From an uncultured Collinsella sp. (GTDB lineage: Bacteria > Actinomycetota > Coriobacteriia > Coriobacteriales > Coriobacteriaceae): 64,000 nucleotides of DNA. The notes under the pieces were generated by a model that did not search any database, was not told the DNA's origin, and worked only from the letters and a program-made list of their open reading frames with translations. How positions within the stretch are numbered: position 1 is the stretch's first letter; each line of letters begins with the position of its first letter. Made by a program: the position numbers and the translations under genes. This document shows, in pieces, positions 48,063-57,218 of the stretch. The stretch covers positions 1 through 64,000 of the forward strand of contig CAKUBM010000009.1 of assembly GCA_934643145.1 (NCBI GenBank), written 5' to 3'.

Positions 48063-49895
48063 ATGAGCATCAATCAACGTCAAGCCAAACTGTTAAAGAT
48101 CCTGCTCGACCAGGCAGGATACATCCCAACGGTCGACGTTTCCGATGCCCTTGCCTGCTCAGAGCGCACCGTCCGCAACGACATGCGGGCCGCCAACGCC
48201 TTTCTCGACGAGATGGGCATCCAGGCGGCCATCGTCTCCAAGCGCGGCAACGGCATCCGTATCGATGGTGACAGCACGCAGCGCGGCCAAATCTCGGACA
48301 TCATCAAGGAGCGCTCGCTCTCCATGGACGCCGGCCTCGACCGCTTCTACCGTGGCATGCTGCTGCTCACCTGCGACTACCGGCACCAATACACCACCGA
48401 ATCGCTCGCGCGGGCCATTCTCACCAACAAGCAACAGGCCCAAGACGACCTACGCACGTGGAACGAGCTCATGACGCCTTTTGGAGCCCAGATCGTACGC
48501 GGCCGTCGCATCACCGTCGAGGGCCCCGAGGAATACATCCGCTTCTTTGTCGTCTACTATCTCTTTGAGCTCGCGTCGACCGCCATGAAGCGCCGCATCG
48601 AGCCGCAGCTCTTTGGCGGCAACGAACAGTTCTTCAATGACCTCATCGCATATGTCGAGCGCGAGAGCCATACGCTCTACACCGACAATGCCCGCCACCA
48701 ACTTGCCGTCTACCTGCAGATTATGGCCCTGCGCATTCTTAAGGGCAAAGAGGTCGGCGGCTACACCTCGGCGATTCCCGTTGTGTACGACGACGTCGCC
48801 AACCGCATTGAACAGCACTTTGGCATCGAGGTCTCCGACAACGAGCGCGGCATCATCCGTGACCTCTTTACGGTCTCAACACGTCGCTGGACACCGGAAT
48901 TCCAGCGCACCTATCAACCCACGCCCGAGGCGGCACGCCTCACCGAGGAGTTATTCTGCGCCCTCGGCGAACGCTTTGGCACACGACCACCGCTCCATCT
49001 GGAAAAGCCATGCGCCGCGCTCATCGAAGCAGGGCAAACCCACATGCGCTACGAGCGCGCCATCTCACTGCCGCAGGAAAACACCTGGACGGTGCGGTAC
49101 GACAACATGGCATCGTTCATGCGCCTGTCCGAGGTGCTGCGCGACGCCCCCAGCCTGTCCGGGCTGAATCTATACCAGACCGATGTGACGCGCTTGGCAA
49201 TGCTTTTGCTCTCGTATATGGACGGTCTGTCCTCGCACGACCAGTGGCGTGTCGGACTCGTGGTCAACTGCGGCATTGAGCAGGTCTTCTATGCACGTGA
49301 TCGACTCGAGCGACTCATTCCCTGCATGCGGGTCGCGCGCGTGTTGACCGAAACCGAGGTCGCCGAGATTGAATCGGAACCCAAGCATGGCAGCCTCGAC
49401 TTTCTGGTGTCGTTTGACCCCATCAAAACGTCGTTGCCGCTCTGCGTGCTGAGCAACGCCATCGACGATGCCGACCGCAGCCGTATCGAGCTGTTGCTAA
49501 TGAAGCTCGGGTGCCCGCACGGACTTGATGACGCCCCGCTTGCCGGCGGCCTTCCCGAGCGCGAGCTCGATATTTCGCACGCGCGCATGCTCACGCGAAC
49601 CCTTCACGCAGCGCTCGTCGAAGACGGCCTCTGGCGCGGCACGCTCTCCGGCTTCTCAAGCGTCTTCGAGATGCTCTCCTTTACACGAGGACCGTGGCTC
49701 TTGCTGACCGTTTGCTCCCAAGATGTCGCCCAAACTGGAGCCGTGCATTACCGCGTGGAAACGCGCGTCGGCTTTACCGGCGACCGCTTGCAACATATCC
49801 TGGTGCTCTGCGTCGCCCCGAGCGACGAGCGCATCCTTACTCCAGCTACGCAGCGCTTCCGAGAGCTCGCATCCGATGCCGGCCTTGGGCGATAA
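48063..49895 (+). CDS. BglG/LicR-type multidomain transcriptional regulator
   Basis: This is a 610-residue protein. Residues about 5-60 form an HTH_11/Mga-like winged helix (KLLKILLDQAGYIPTVDVSD then CSERTVRNDMRAANAFLDEM), with a second, weaker HTH near 110-160. The central region (about 170-390) is all-helical and fits diverged PRD-like modules, though the conserved histidines are not obvious. C-terminal parts resemble EIIB-like (VGLVVNCGIEQVFYARDRLE) and EIIA-like (HILVLCVAPSDERILTPATQ) folds. It is probably a carbohydrate- or PTS-linked activator, but the loss of phosphorylatable histidines would make it ligand-driven. It is flanked by MFS genes rather than a PTS. The start ATG is at 48063; the upstream open frame is antisense to the MFS gene. 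Confidence 0.82.
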   Translation: MSINQRQAKLLKILLDQAGYIPTVDVSDALACSERTVRNDMRAANAFLDEMGIQAAIVSKRGNGIRIDGDSTQRGQISDIIKERSLSMDAGLDRFYRGMLLLTCDYRHQYTTESLARAILTNKQQAQDDLRTWNELMTPFGAQIVRGRRITVEGPEEYIRFFVVYYLFELASTAMKRRIEPQLFGGNEQFFNDLIAYVERESHTLYTDNARHQLAVYLQIMALRILKGKEVGGYTSAIPVVYDDVANRIEQHFGIEVSDNERGIIRDLFTVSTRRWTPEFQRTYQPTPEAARLTEELFCALGERFGTRPPLHLEKPCAALIEAGQTHMRYERAISLPQENTWTVRYDNMASFMRLSEVLRDAPSLSGLNLYQTDVTRLAMLLLSYMDGLSSHDQWRVGLVVNCGIEQVFYARDRLERLIPCMRVARVLTETEVAEIESEPKHGSLDFLVSFDPIKTSLPLCVLSNAIDDADRSRIELLLMKLGCPHGLDDAPLAGGLPERELDISHARMLTRTLHAALVEDGLWRGTLSGFSSVFEMLSFTRGPWLLLTVCSQDVAQTGAVHYRVETRVGFTGDRLQHILVLCVAPSDERILTPATQRFRELASDAGLGR

Positions 49896-49951
49896 GCCGC
49901 CCGGACGCCCGTCGTGCAGGCTCGAGCAAGCCGTCGCAAGCGCTTGAACGC

Positions 49952-49989
49952 AAAGGACCCGTGGCCGCCCCTGCAGCCACGGGTCCTTC
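49952..49989. terminator. Terminator between the regulator and the amidohydrolase gene
   Basis: AAAGGACCCGTGGC pairs with GCCACGGGTCCTT, loop CGCCCCTGCA, then CTCT. It is shared by convergent genes. Confidence 0.8.
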
Positions 49990-50020
49990 TCTATCGTCTT
50001 CGGCCTAGGCCGCAGCTAAG

Positions 50021-51637
50021 CTAATTACGAGCCCAGACGGTCTCGCCCTCTTTGACCGTCTCGAGAACGCGCAGGTTGCGCACCTCATCGAGCTCAATCT
50101 TGAGCGGGTTCTTCTCAACGATGCAGAAGTCGGCAAGCTTGCCGGCCTCGAGCGTACCCTTGCGGTCGAGCTCGCCGTACTGGAAAGCGCCGTTGACCGT
50201 GATGGCCTTCAGGCCCTCGTACACGCTGATCTTCTGATCCTCATCCAGCTGAGCGCCGCCCTTGGTGACGCGCTTGGCGGCGCACCACACGGCCTCAAAG
50301 AAATTGGGGCGCAGCACCGGCGTGTCGGTGTGGAAGGTAAACGGCAGGCCGCACTCCAGAGCATCATGGCAGGCAGACACGCGACCGCCGCGCACGGGAC
50401 CGAAGTTCTTAAGGTGTACGTCGGCCCAGTACCAGATATGGCTTGCGAAAATCGACGGGATCATGTTGATCTCAGCCATCTGCTCGTACTGATCGCGACG
50501 GGCAGTCTGGCAGTGGATCATGACCGGGTGCAGGCTCGCCTTGTCGGGATTGGGCGAATCCTCCAATGCGCGCTTGTACACACGCAGATACTGGTCGGCA
50601 GCAGCATCGCCGTTGGTATGGGCGAGCAGCTGATGGTTGCCATCGATAGCCTTACGCATAAAATCATACGCAGCCTTGTCGGTCATGGTGCCATAGCCGC
50701 AATAGCCCTCTCCCTCATCGCCGGGGGTATAAGGCTCGGTCATCCACGCTGTACGGCCCTGGGGCGAACCGTCAAAGAACATCTTGAGGCCGCCGATACG
50801 GAAGTGACCGGTGTAGTCCTGAGAGACAAACGACTCGTGATCGGCCAAGATCTTGTCGACATCCTCGCCGTACATGGGGTAGCTCACGACGTCCATCTTG
50901 AGCAAGCCCTTGTTCGCAAGGCCGCAGAACAGCGCAGCGAAGTCGGCGGTGGTGGCGCCCTCCTGGCAGGTGGTGATGCCGTTTTCCAGATAGATGTCCT
51001 GCATCTCGCCGATCATGACATCCATGTCCATCTTCTGACGCGGCTGCGTCACGGCAAAAAGCGGCCACATGGCGCCCGGCTCCTCGCAATAACCGTCCGG
51101 CGTGCCATCGGCCTCGCGGCCATAGCGGGAACCCTCGGGATCGGGGGTCTCGGCGGTAATGTTAGCGAGCTCGAGCAGCTTGGTGTTGGCAACGATCATA
51201 TGGCTCGAGGCGTGAACAGCGATGACCGGAATGGTCTCGCTCACGCGGTCGAGCACGTGGCGGTTGGGATGCTCGTGTTCGGCAAGAGAATTCTGGTCGT
51301 AGGAGACGCCCATGATCACGCCGTCCTCGCCAATGCCGCGCTGCTCGGCAAAAGCGGCCAGACGATCGACGATCTCATCGAAATCCGCCGCACCGTTAAG
51401 GTCGGCAGCCACGATGTACTGCGTGCAGCCCGAGATGTGGCTGTGGGGATCGATCAGGCCGGGCATGAGGCAGGCACCGTCAAGGTCAATCTCCTCGGCA
51501 TCCCCGGCCTGAGCGCGAGCCTCCTCGAGCGAGCCGGTGAACGCGATGGTACCGTCGTCTGCAACCAGCAGGGCCTCAAAAGTATCGCCCTCGCCCGTCA
51601 TGGGAACAAAGTCGCCATTGAAGTACAGCTTCTTCAT
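50021..51637 (-). CDS. Amidohydrolase family protein (YtcJ-like)
   Basis: This is a 538-residue metal-dependent hydrolase of the amidohydrolase-3 group. The first metal site is CLMPGLIDPHSHISGCTQYI (HxH). Later ligands are near HASSHMIVANTKLLELANIT, LLAHTNGDAAADQYLRVYKR and HPVMIHCQTARRDQYEQMAE. The C-terminal beta-sandwich strand is GKLADFCIVEKNPLKIELDE. These proteins hydrolyse C-N bonds such as N-acyl amino acids or related amides; the substrate is not predictable here. GGAGGAG precedes the ATG. It follows the MFS gene by 3 nt in one operon, suggesting import followed by hydrolysis. Confidence 0.92.
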   Translation of the reverse strand: MKKLYFNGDFVPMTGEGDTFEALLVADDGTIAFTGSLEEARAQAGDAEEIDLDGACLMPGLIDPHSHISGCTQYIVAADLNGAADFDEIVDRLAAFAEQRGIGEDGVIMGVSYDQNSLAEHEHPNRHVLDRVSETIPVIAVHASSHMIVANTKLLELANITAETPDPEGSRYGREADGTPDGYCEEPGAMWPLFAVTQPRQKMDMDVMIGEMQDIYLENGITTCQEGATTADFAALFCGLANKGLLKMDVVSYPMYGEDVDKILADHESFVSQDYTGHFRIGGLKMFFDGSPQGRTAWMTEPYTPGDEGEGYCGYGTMTDKAAYDFMRKAIDGNHQLLAHTNGDAAADQYLRVYKRALEDSPNPDKASLHPVMIHCQTARRDQYEQMAEINMIPSIFASHIWYWADVHLKNFGPVRGGRVSACHDALECGLPFTFHTDTPVLRPNFFEAVWCAAKRVTKGGAQLDEDQKISVYEGLKAITVNGAFQYGELDRKGTLEAGKLADFCIVEKNPLKIELDEVRNLRVLETVKEGETVWARN

Positions 51638-51640
51638 GGC

Positions 51641-53257
51641 CTACTCCTCCTCTTTGGAGAACTTCTTGATGGCAGGGGTGGTGGCCAGGCCAAGCACGAT
51701 GATGGCGGCACCCACGTAGTAAGCGAAACGAGTGGAGTTGAAGCGAGACTGGGCGTTGATCTCAACCAGAGCGTCACGCTCTTCATCGCTCATGTCGATG
51801 TCCTGGATGGAAGCGCGGAAATTCTCGTCGGAGACAAGGTCGATGTTGCGCTCGGAAATAGCGGCAACGGTGGTCTCGGAAATGCGAGAATCGTTGGCGG
51901 CTGCATCCTTCACGGAGTTGGTGATACCAAAGAGCAGCACGGCGCCCAGCAGGGCAATGCCGATGGCCTGGCCAACATTGCGCATGGTGGTCTGAATGCC
52001 ACCGGACTGGGAAGCGTCGCGCTCGTTCACGGCAAGGGCAACAACGTTGTTGGCCTGGGCGGAAACAATACCAGCACCCGAGCCGGCGACAACGCAGCCG
52101 ATGAGGATTCCAGGCATAGAGGCGGCATCGAGGGTGACCGAGAACGCCATGATGATCAGGGCCGCGGCAAGGGTGAGGTAGCCGACCTGGATGACGCGAC
52201 GCGGGTTAGCCTTCGGCATGAACTTGGGGATACCGATGGAGAAGGCGAAGGTCGGAACGCCAACGACGATGGAAAGCACGCCAACGATAGCCGGAGACCA
52301 GCCGGCAACGAGCTGCAGGTAGGGCGCCATCAGAATAGACTGAACGCCCATGAAGAAGAACGTGATGGCAGAGGCGGCGAGACCAGCGAGAACCTGCGGG
52401 GTCTTGAGGAAGGACTGGGGAAGCAGGGCAAAGCCGTTCTTCTCCTCGACCTTCTTCTCGACGTTAATCATGACGATAAGGATGATCACGCCCAAGATGG
52501 CCATGGGCAGGCAGGGCGAGATGCCGGCAATGGTGAAGGGGCAGGCCGGGAAGGGCTCGACGAGACCCCAGGCGGAGATGCGGGACACGCCGACCAGGAA
52601 CAGGAACAGGCCGGTTGCGGCGAGGGCGACGCCGGCGCCATCGAACTTGAGCTTCTCGTCGGACTGCTCGATCTCGGGCAGCTTAAAGGAAAGCAGGAAC
52701 ACGAGCACAAAGTAGGCAGCGAGGACGAAGAACGTCACGCGCATGCCGGCGGCCATGAGCACAATGGAGAGCAGCAGCGGTAGCAGGGCGGAAAGGCCAG
52801 AAGCGGCGCCGATGCAGCCAAATGCAAGCACGCGGTTCTTACCGTGATAGATCTTGGGGACAAGACCCAGGACCGAGGGGATCATGAACGAGGCGCCGAA
52901 GCCCACGAGGGTGCGGCCGCCCCAAATGAAGATGGCCATATTGGGGGACATAGCGAGCACAACCTCGCCGGCGGCGCACAGCAGAGCGCCCATGCGGAAG
53001 TTCTTCTTCCAGCCAATAATGGTGCCCATCATGCCACCGGCAATCATGAAGGCGCCGGCCATGAGGGAATAGACCATGTTGGCAAGCTGGATGTCGGCGG
53101 TGGTGGCGCCGAGGTCCTGCGTCAGGGCGGTTGCGGCGAGCGAAAGGGCGCCGTTATCGCCCGAAGTGCCCATCTGGGCCAGGATCAGAACGAGAACGGG
53201 GAGAAGCATGAACTTCTCGGCACCCTTCTCCTCTGCCACAGCTTTAGCTTTAGCCAT
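51641..53257 (-). CDS. MFS transporter, 14-helix DHA2-like
   Basis: This is a 538-residue protein. About 14 hydrophobic helices are visible, with the conserved LILAQMGTSGDNGALSLAAT, TIIGWKKNFRMGALLCAAGE and GGRTLVGFGASFMIPSVLGL. It parallels the carrier at 46302-47879 along its length, including the charged loop before the last helix (SISERN-like here: AAISERNIDLVSDENFRASI). The C-terminus ends in KKFSKEEE. It is the first gene of an operon with the amidohydrolase. Codon use is notably biased to preferred codons, suggesting high expression. The exact substrate is unknown; an organic acid or amide-type nutrient is possible. Confidence 0.9.
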   Translation of the reverse strand: MAKAKAVAEEKGAEKFMLLPVLVLILAQMGTSGDNGALSLAATALTQDLGATTADIQLANMVYSLMAGAFMIAGGMMGTIIGWKKNFRMGALLCAAGEVVLAMSPNMAIFIWGGRTLVGFGASFMIPSVLGLVPKIYHGKNRVLAFGCIGAASGLSALLPLLLSIVLMAAGMRVTFFVLAAYFVLVFLLSFKLPEIEQSDEKLKFDGAGVALAATGLFLFLVGVSRISAWGLVEPFPACPFTIAGISPCLPMAILGVIILIVMINVEKKVEEKNGFALLPQSFLKTPQVLAGLAASAITFFFMGVQSILMAPYLQLVAGWSPAIVGVLSIVVGVPTFAFSIGIPKFMPKANPRRVIQVGYLTLAAALIIMAFSVTLDAASMPGILIGCVVAGSGAGIVSAQANNVVALAVNERDASQSGGIQTTMRNVGQAIGIALLGAVLLFGITNSVKDAAANDSRISETTVAAISERNIDLVSDENFRASIQDIDMSDEERDALVEINAQSRFNSTRFAYYVGAAIIVLGLATTPAIKKFSKEEE

Positions 53258-53494
53258 GTGTTGGTTCCTTTCTTTTCCGTTTCACGCGGGCATTGAACCC
53301 CTTTGAGCCCGCGCGTCTTGTCGAGGCAAATATAGGGCGGGGCGCAATAAGGGCAGCATCAGAGCCATTGCCGTAGATGCGGCAATTCTGCCGATTGGCC
53401 TAAAGGGCGCCGGCTTTTCTCGCGCAAAGCAAAACGGCCGGCCCCTTTGTTCGGGCCGACCGCTTGAAAGAGAGTTTTTAATTGTTGAGATGTT

Positions 53495-54001
53495 TTAGGC
53501 AGTCACAGTGGCTTCCGCAGCATCGACACCCGCGGTGGTTGCACCAATAACGACGTAGCCACTCACGCAGCCGGCAATGGCGCACATGACGCCCTTAAAG
53601 ATCATCATGCCCGTGCGCGAAAGCGGCAGCGGGAGCACAAAGGCGCACAGCCAGGCAAGGGGCGTGGCGACCGCAAGGGCGATGATGCCGACGACAACCG
53701 ACAGGGGAATCGACTTTTTGGGCAGTTTGGCCAGCCAGCCATAGCCTTCGGAATTACCGAGGTAAACACCCTTGTTGAAGTCCATTTTGGTCAGCGGCAC
53801 CACACACCAGGTCAGGATGAGGCCGAGCAGAGCGCCCGTCAGCGCAATCTCCTCGATCACCTTGCCGGCAGCAAAGGTAATGCTGGCATCTCCCGCGTGC
53901 ATGCCCATAAAGATGAGCGCGTTAACGACGCCATTGACGATGCCGTAGCCGACGATGCATTTGTTCTTAAGATAGCTCTGGTAGTCCTTTGCGGCGGCCA
54001 T
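53495..54001 (-). CDS. Hypothetical multi-pass membrane protein
   Basis: This is a 168-residue protein with four hydrophobic segments: YGIVNGVVNALIFMGMHAGD, IALTGALLGLILTWCVVPLT, PLSVVVGIIALAVATPLAWL and FKGVMCAIAGCVSGYVVIGA. A charged loop after helix 2 carries KMDFNKGVYLGNSEGYGWLA. It has no signal peptide and no recognised motif. The start ATG 54001 is set by GGGGAGGG; the frame upstream is unsupported. Hairpin at 53434-53463 may end it. No linked partner is evident. Confidence 0.8.
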   Translation of the reverse strand: MAAAKDYQSYLKNKCIVGYGIVNGVVNALIFMGMHAGDASITFAAGKVIEEIALTGALLGLILTWCVVPLTKMDFNKGVYLGNSEGYGWLAKLPKKSIPLSVVVGIIALAVATPLAWLCAFVLPLPLSRTGMMIFKGVMCAIAGCVSGYVVIGATTAGVDAAEATVTA

Positions 54002-54108
54002 ATGCCCTCCCCGTTTTCGCAGTGTCATTTGAGTGGGGCACAGTGTATCCTCGCGCGTCGCGCACGCTGACCAGAAGGATTGCCGCATTAACGGCAACGC
54101 TCGGCCCT

Positions 54109-54376
54109 AAAACCACCACGAAGGGGACCGTCCCCTTCGTGGTGGTTTGGGCGGGCTGGCCGTCGCTCCGCCGAAATATCTCAATCTGTAACATCTGGGC
54201 CGCAAAAAGGCGGTTAGTTGTTACAGATCGAGACGTTTGCGTTCGGCCCCAGCGCTTCGTCTCAATCTGTAACAGATAGAGCCGATTTTGCCGTCCAGAT
54301 GTTACAGATCGAGACAATTGAAGGCCTGGGCAGCAAAAACCACCACGAAGGTGCCTGTCCCCATTGTGGTGGTTTT
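54109..54376. repeat. Cassette repeat, copy 2
   Basis: It has the same plan as 45965-46230: palindromes at 54109-54148 and 54335-54376, and the motif TCTCAATCTGTAACA at 54179 and 54260 with inverted TGTTACAGATCGAGA at 54219 and 54300. Spacing is again 40, 41, 40 bp. Intervening bases are nearly identical to copy 1. It fills the space between the membrane protein and the LacI gene. Confidence 0.9.
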
Positions 54377-54405
54377 GACACCCCAAGGGCAGACGATGCT
54401 ACAAT
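54375..54405 (+). promoter_or_regulatory. Promoter of the LacI-type regulator
   Basis: -35 TTGACA (54375-54380, consensus) and extended -10 TGCTACAAT (hexamer 54400-54405) are 19 bp apart. The first bases of the -35 box are the end of the cassette repeat. Confidence 0.6.
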
Positions 54406-54416
54406 CTGGCTTGTAC

Positions 54417-54430
54417 TTGAAACGCATCAA
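54417..54430. promoter_or_regulatory. LacI-type operator before its own gene
   Basis: TTGAAACGCATCAA matches the rhaB operator TTGAACCGTTTCAA at 11 of 14 positions, with the CG centre kept. It lies 11 bp before the start codon and just after the promoter, fitting autorepression. Confidence 0.55.
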
Positions 54431-54440
54431 AGGGGCCGCT

Positions 54441-55553
54441 ATGGCAAAGGTTAAAATCAGCGACGTCGCACGCGAGGCCGGGGTTTCGTTGGGCACGGTT
54501 TCCAACGCGCTCAACCATCCCGAAAAGCTGCGCCCCGATACCCTCAAGCTCATCAACGAGACCATCAATCGCTTGGGCTACCTGCCCAACCAAAGCGCTC
54601 GCCAGCTGGCCGGCGGCACCACCAAGTCCTTTGGCCTGGTCCTCCCCCGCCTCGACCACGGCTTTTCGCTTCAGATTGCCAGCGGCGCCCACAACGAGGC
54701 CCGCAAGCACGGCTATGACCTGCTCATCGCCAACGCCGATAACGACGACATTCTCGAAGACCATTACCTGCGCTACTTTATGGGCACGCAGATGTCCGGC
54801 GTCATGGTTCAGCCCATGGCATCCCCCGACTGGCACCCGGCCATGACCAAGATGCCCGTGCCCATCGTCCATCTGGACATCCACTGTTCCGAGCCCGGTT
54901 ACTACGTGGCCGCCGACAACGAGGCCCAGGGCCGCATCATTGCCGAGCTCGCCATTGCCCGCGGCGCACACCATATTGTCGTTGTGGGCCGAGCGGCATT
55001 TATGCAGCTCACCCTACGCGTGCTTGGCATTCACAAGGCCCTTGCCCTGCGCCCCGATATCAAGATCGAAGTCATCGATGCCGGTGAATGGAACACCGCT
55101 GCCGACGGCTACGGTATCGGCGCCCAAATCGCCGAGCGCCCCGCTGACGAGCGCCCCGATTTTGTCATCGGCCTGACCGACGTACTGGCGTCGGGCGTTA
55201 TCTCGGCGTTAATCGACAAGGGCATCTCCGTCCCCGAGCAGGTCCGCGTGGCGGGCTGCGACGGCAATCCGCTCGCCTGGAGCGGGTCGGTCCCACTGAC
55301 CACAGTAGCGCCTCCGGGCTACGAGATTGGCCGCAAGGGCGTTCAGTTGCTGATGGAGCAGATCGAGAACAAGCCCGCCGCCAAGACCAAACGCGTCCGC
55401 ATCGGCTCTGCCGCGCGCACCGTCACCGCGGTCACGGCCATCGAGGACATCAACCGCCAAGAGCTCGTGCGGCCGTTCTTGCTCGAGCGTGCCAGCACTC
55501 AGGCAAGCAGCCAGGCCGAAGCCACCGCCATCAACCTGGGCGCCTACCTGTAG
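54441..55553 (+). CDS. LacI-family regulator of the rhamnose-type operon
   Basis: This is a 370-residue protein. The N-terminal HTH and hinge are KISDVAREAGVSLGTVSNAL then YLPNQSARQLAGG. The rest is a periplasmic-binding-like sensor (SFGLVLPRLDHGFSLQIASG, FVIGLTDVLASGVISALIDK). An unusual C-terminal tail of about 30 residues (LERASTQASSQAEATAINLG) extends past the usual end. It lies beside isomerase-RhaD-RhaB, and TTGAAnCGnTTCAA sites occur at its own promoter and at rhaB, so it most likely represses this regulon in the absence of sugar. It is convergent with the isomerase gene. Confidence 0.92.
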   Translation: MAKVKISDVAREAGVSLGTVSNALNHPEKLRPDTLKLINETINRLGYLPNQSARQLAGGTTKSFGLVLPRLDHGFSLQIASGAHNEARKHGYDLLIANADNDDILEDHYLRYFMGTQMSGVMVQPMASPDWHPAMTKMPVPIVHLDIHCSEPGYYVAADNEAQGRIIAELAIARGAHHIVVVGRAAFMQLTLRVLGIHKALALRPDIKIEVIDAGEWNTAADGYGIGAQIAERPADERPDFVIGLTDVLASGVISALIDKGISVPEQVRVAGCDGNPLAWSGSVPLTTVAPPGYEIGRKGVQLLMEQIENKPAAKTKRVRIGSAARTVTAVTAIEDINRQELVRPFLLERASTQASSQAEATAINLGAYL

Positions 55554-55591
55554 CATCTTTCCCCAACAATCCAATCCATCGCCGAACAAAA

Positions 55592-55625
55592 AAGAGCCCG
55601 ACAAGCAAACACTTGTTGGGCTCTT
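55592..55625. terminator. Bidirectional terminator between LacI and isomerase genes
   Basis: AAGAGCCCGACAAG pairs with TTGTTGGGCTCTT; an A-run precedes it, so T-runs exist on the minus strand. Confidence 0.8.
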
Positions 55626-55664
55626 CCCTATCGTTTCAGCCGAAGTTAGAACGGCAGAACACAG

Positions 55665-57092
55665 CTAGCGGCAGACAACGTCCACTGGCACGTTCAGGAT
55701 CTTGGCGACCTTGAGGATCGTGTCGGTCTGGCTGCCCAGGCAGGCGGCCATGTGATGAGTCGGGCCTGTCTCGTTCCAGCGGTCCATGAACTCACGGGCG
55801 CCGATCGAGAACTTCATGCGCATGTTGGTGTCGCCGAAGGTAAAGATCGGGCCGTCGACGTTCTCGCCCTCGGCAACCACGAACTTAAAGTTGCCGTCGC
55901 CATCCTGCGTGATGCCCAGGAAGGTGATGGTGCCGTGGCCGGGGTAGAACTGGGTGAGGTAGCCGCCACCGGTCTTGCCGTGGAACACGGGAACGACCTT
56001 GAGCGTCGGCTTCTTGGCGGTCGAGATGTCGGCATCGCCGGAGCCGGAGTGGCCGATGATGACGATGTCCTCGGGGAAGTCGATGGAGTACATCTCGGAG
56101 AGCTGACCGGTGCCAGAAATGGTCTTGAGGATGCTCATGGCGATGGCGACCTTCATATCGCCCTCGACAGCGCAGCTCGTACCCTGCTTGATGAGCATGG
56201 AGAACGCCGGGATGAGCATGGAGTCGAGCACGCCGGCCTGACCCTTGGCATAGCCGTCGTAGTGGCTGGCGACCAGGCCGATCTCCTCGTCCTTGACCCA
56301 CTGCTCAAAGGCAACGACGTACTTGGCCATCTCCTGGATGGGCTCGTCGGTCACCTTGGCACCACCCTCGACGTCAAAGGTGTCGAGAATCTCGGCAGCC
56401 TTGGCGTCCACGGCAGCCTGGTCGTCGATGTTGTCGGCGATAGCCCACATCTTCTCCCAGTCGAACTGCTTGGTGTAGAGGCCCAGACGGTTGTAGAGAT
56501 TGGTCTCGTCGATGTAGAGGTCCATCATGCCCGGGTACGGACGGCCGATCTGGGCGATGTTGGTGCGGCGCAGGCGACGACGCACCTGGGCGGCACGGCA
56601 CCACTGCTCGAGCTGCTCGGCCACAGCCGGGTCGCCACCCTCGACAACGCCGGTCACGACGGCATGACGCTTGCCGGCGCGGTTAAGGTCGGCCACGACC
56701 TCGCCGGGGGCGCCGCAGGCGTACAGATCGCCCAGCCACGTGGGGATGTCGGTGTTGGCGTAGTCGGGCTGGGCCTTCTTCTGCACGTTGACCACGACGA
56801 CGGGCACGTCCAGGTCGCGCACGACCGGCAGCACGTTGTAGCTCGTGGCATAGGTGAGCATCTGCAGGATAACCAGATCGACGTCCTCGGCGCGGAACTT
56901 GTCGCCGGCGACCTGGGCCTGCTCCTTGGTGGTCACCATGCCGCCGTCGATAAGCTCGACAGTCGTGGGCAGCGTGGCCTTAAAGTCCTCGTACTGCTGC
57001 TCAAAATTGGGAACGAGCTGCGGGAACTGCGGAAGATAGGCACCGAGGGCGATCGAGAAAACGCCAACCTTGGCTTTGGTGTTAACGAGCAT
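55665..57092 (-). CDS. L-arabinose/L-fucose isomerase-family protein
   Basis: This is a 475-residue cytosolic enzyme with the AraA/FucI fold. It starts KAKVGVFSIALGAYLPQFPQ. Typical blocks include LVILQMLTYATSYNVLPVVR, IDETNLYNRLGLYTKQFDWE, GTSCAVEGDMKVAIAMSILK (metal-site glutamate) and GPTHHMAACLGSQTDTILKV (His pair near the active site). Known members convert aldoses to ketoses using Mn2+. It is the last gene of an operon with rhaB and rhaD and no RhaA is present, so it probably isomerises L-rhamnose, or possibly L-fucose, to the ketose. GGAGG precedes the ATG. Confidence 0.88.
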   Translation of the reverse strand: MLVNTKAKVGVFSIALGAYLPQFPQLVPNFEQQYEDFKATLPTTVELIDGGMVTTKEQAQVAGDKFRAEDVDLVILQMLTYATSYNVLPVVRDLDVPVVVVNVQKKAQPDYANTDIPTWLGDLYACGAPGEVVADLNRAGKRHAVVTGVVEGGDPAVAEQLEQWCRAAQVRRRLRRTNIAQIGRPYPGMMDLYIDETNLYNRLGLYTKQFDWEKMWAIADNIDDQAAVDAKAAEILDTFDVEGGAKVTDEPIQEMAKYVVAFEQWVKDEEIGLVASHYDGYAKGQAGVLDSMLIPAFSMLIKQGTSCAVEGDMKVAIAMSILKTISGTGQLSEMYSIDFPEDIVIIGHSGSGDADISTAKKPTLKVVPVFHGKTGGGYLTQFYPGHGTITFLGITQDGDGNFKFVVAEGENVDGPIFTFGDTNMRMKFSIGAREFMDRWNETGPTHHMAACLGSQTDTILKVAKILNVPVDVVCR

Positions 57093-57218
57093 GATTTCCT
57101 CCCATGAGAAAAGTTGATGTTTGCAAGCAAGCGGGCGCGGCTGTTATCAGATCAGCAGCGATATGACGGCGGTTTCCACGAGCTCCCCAGCAACCGGAAC
57201 CGCCGTTTTTCCTACCTA

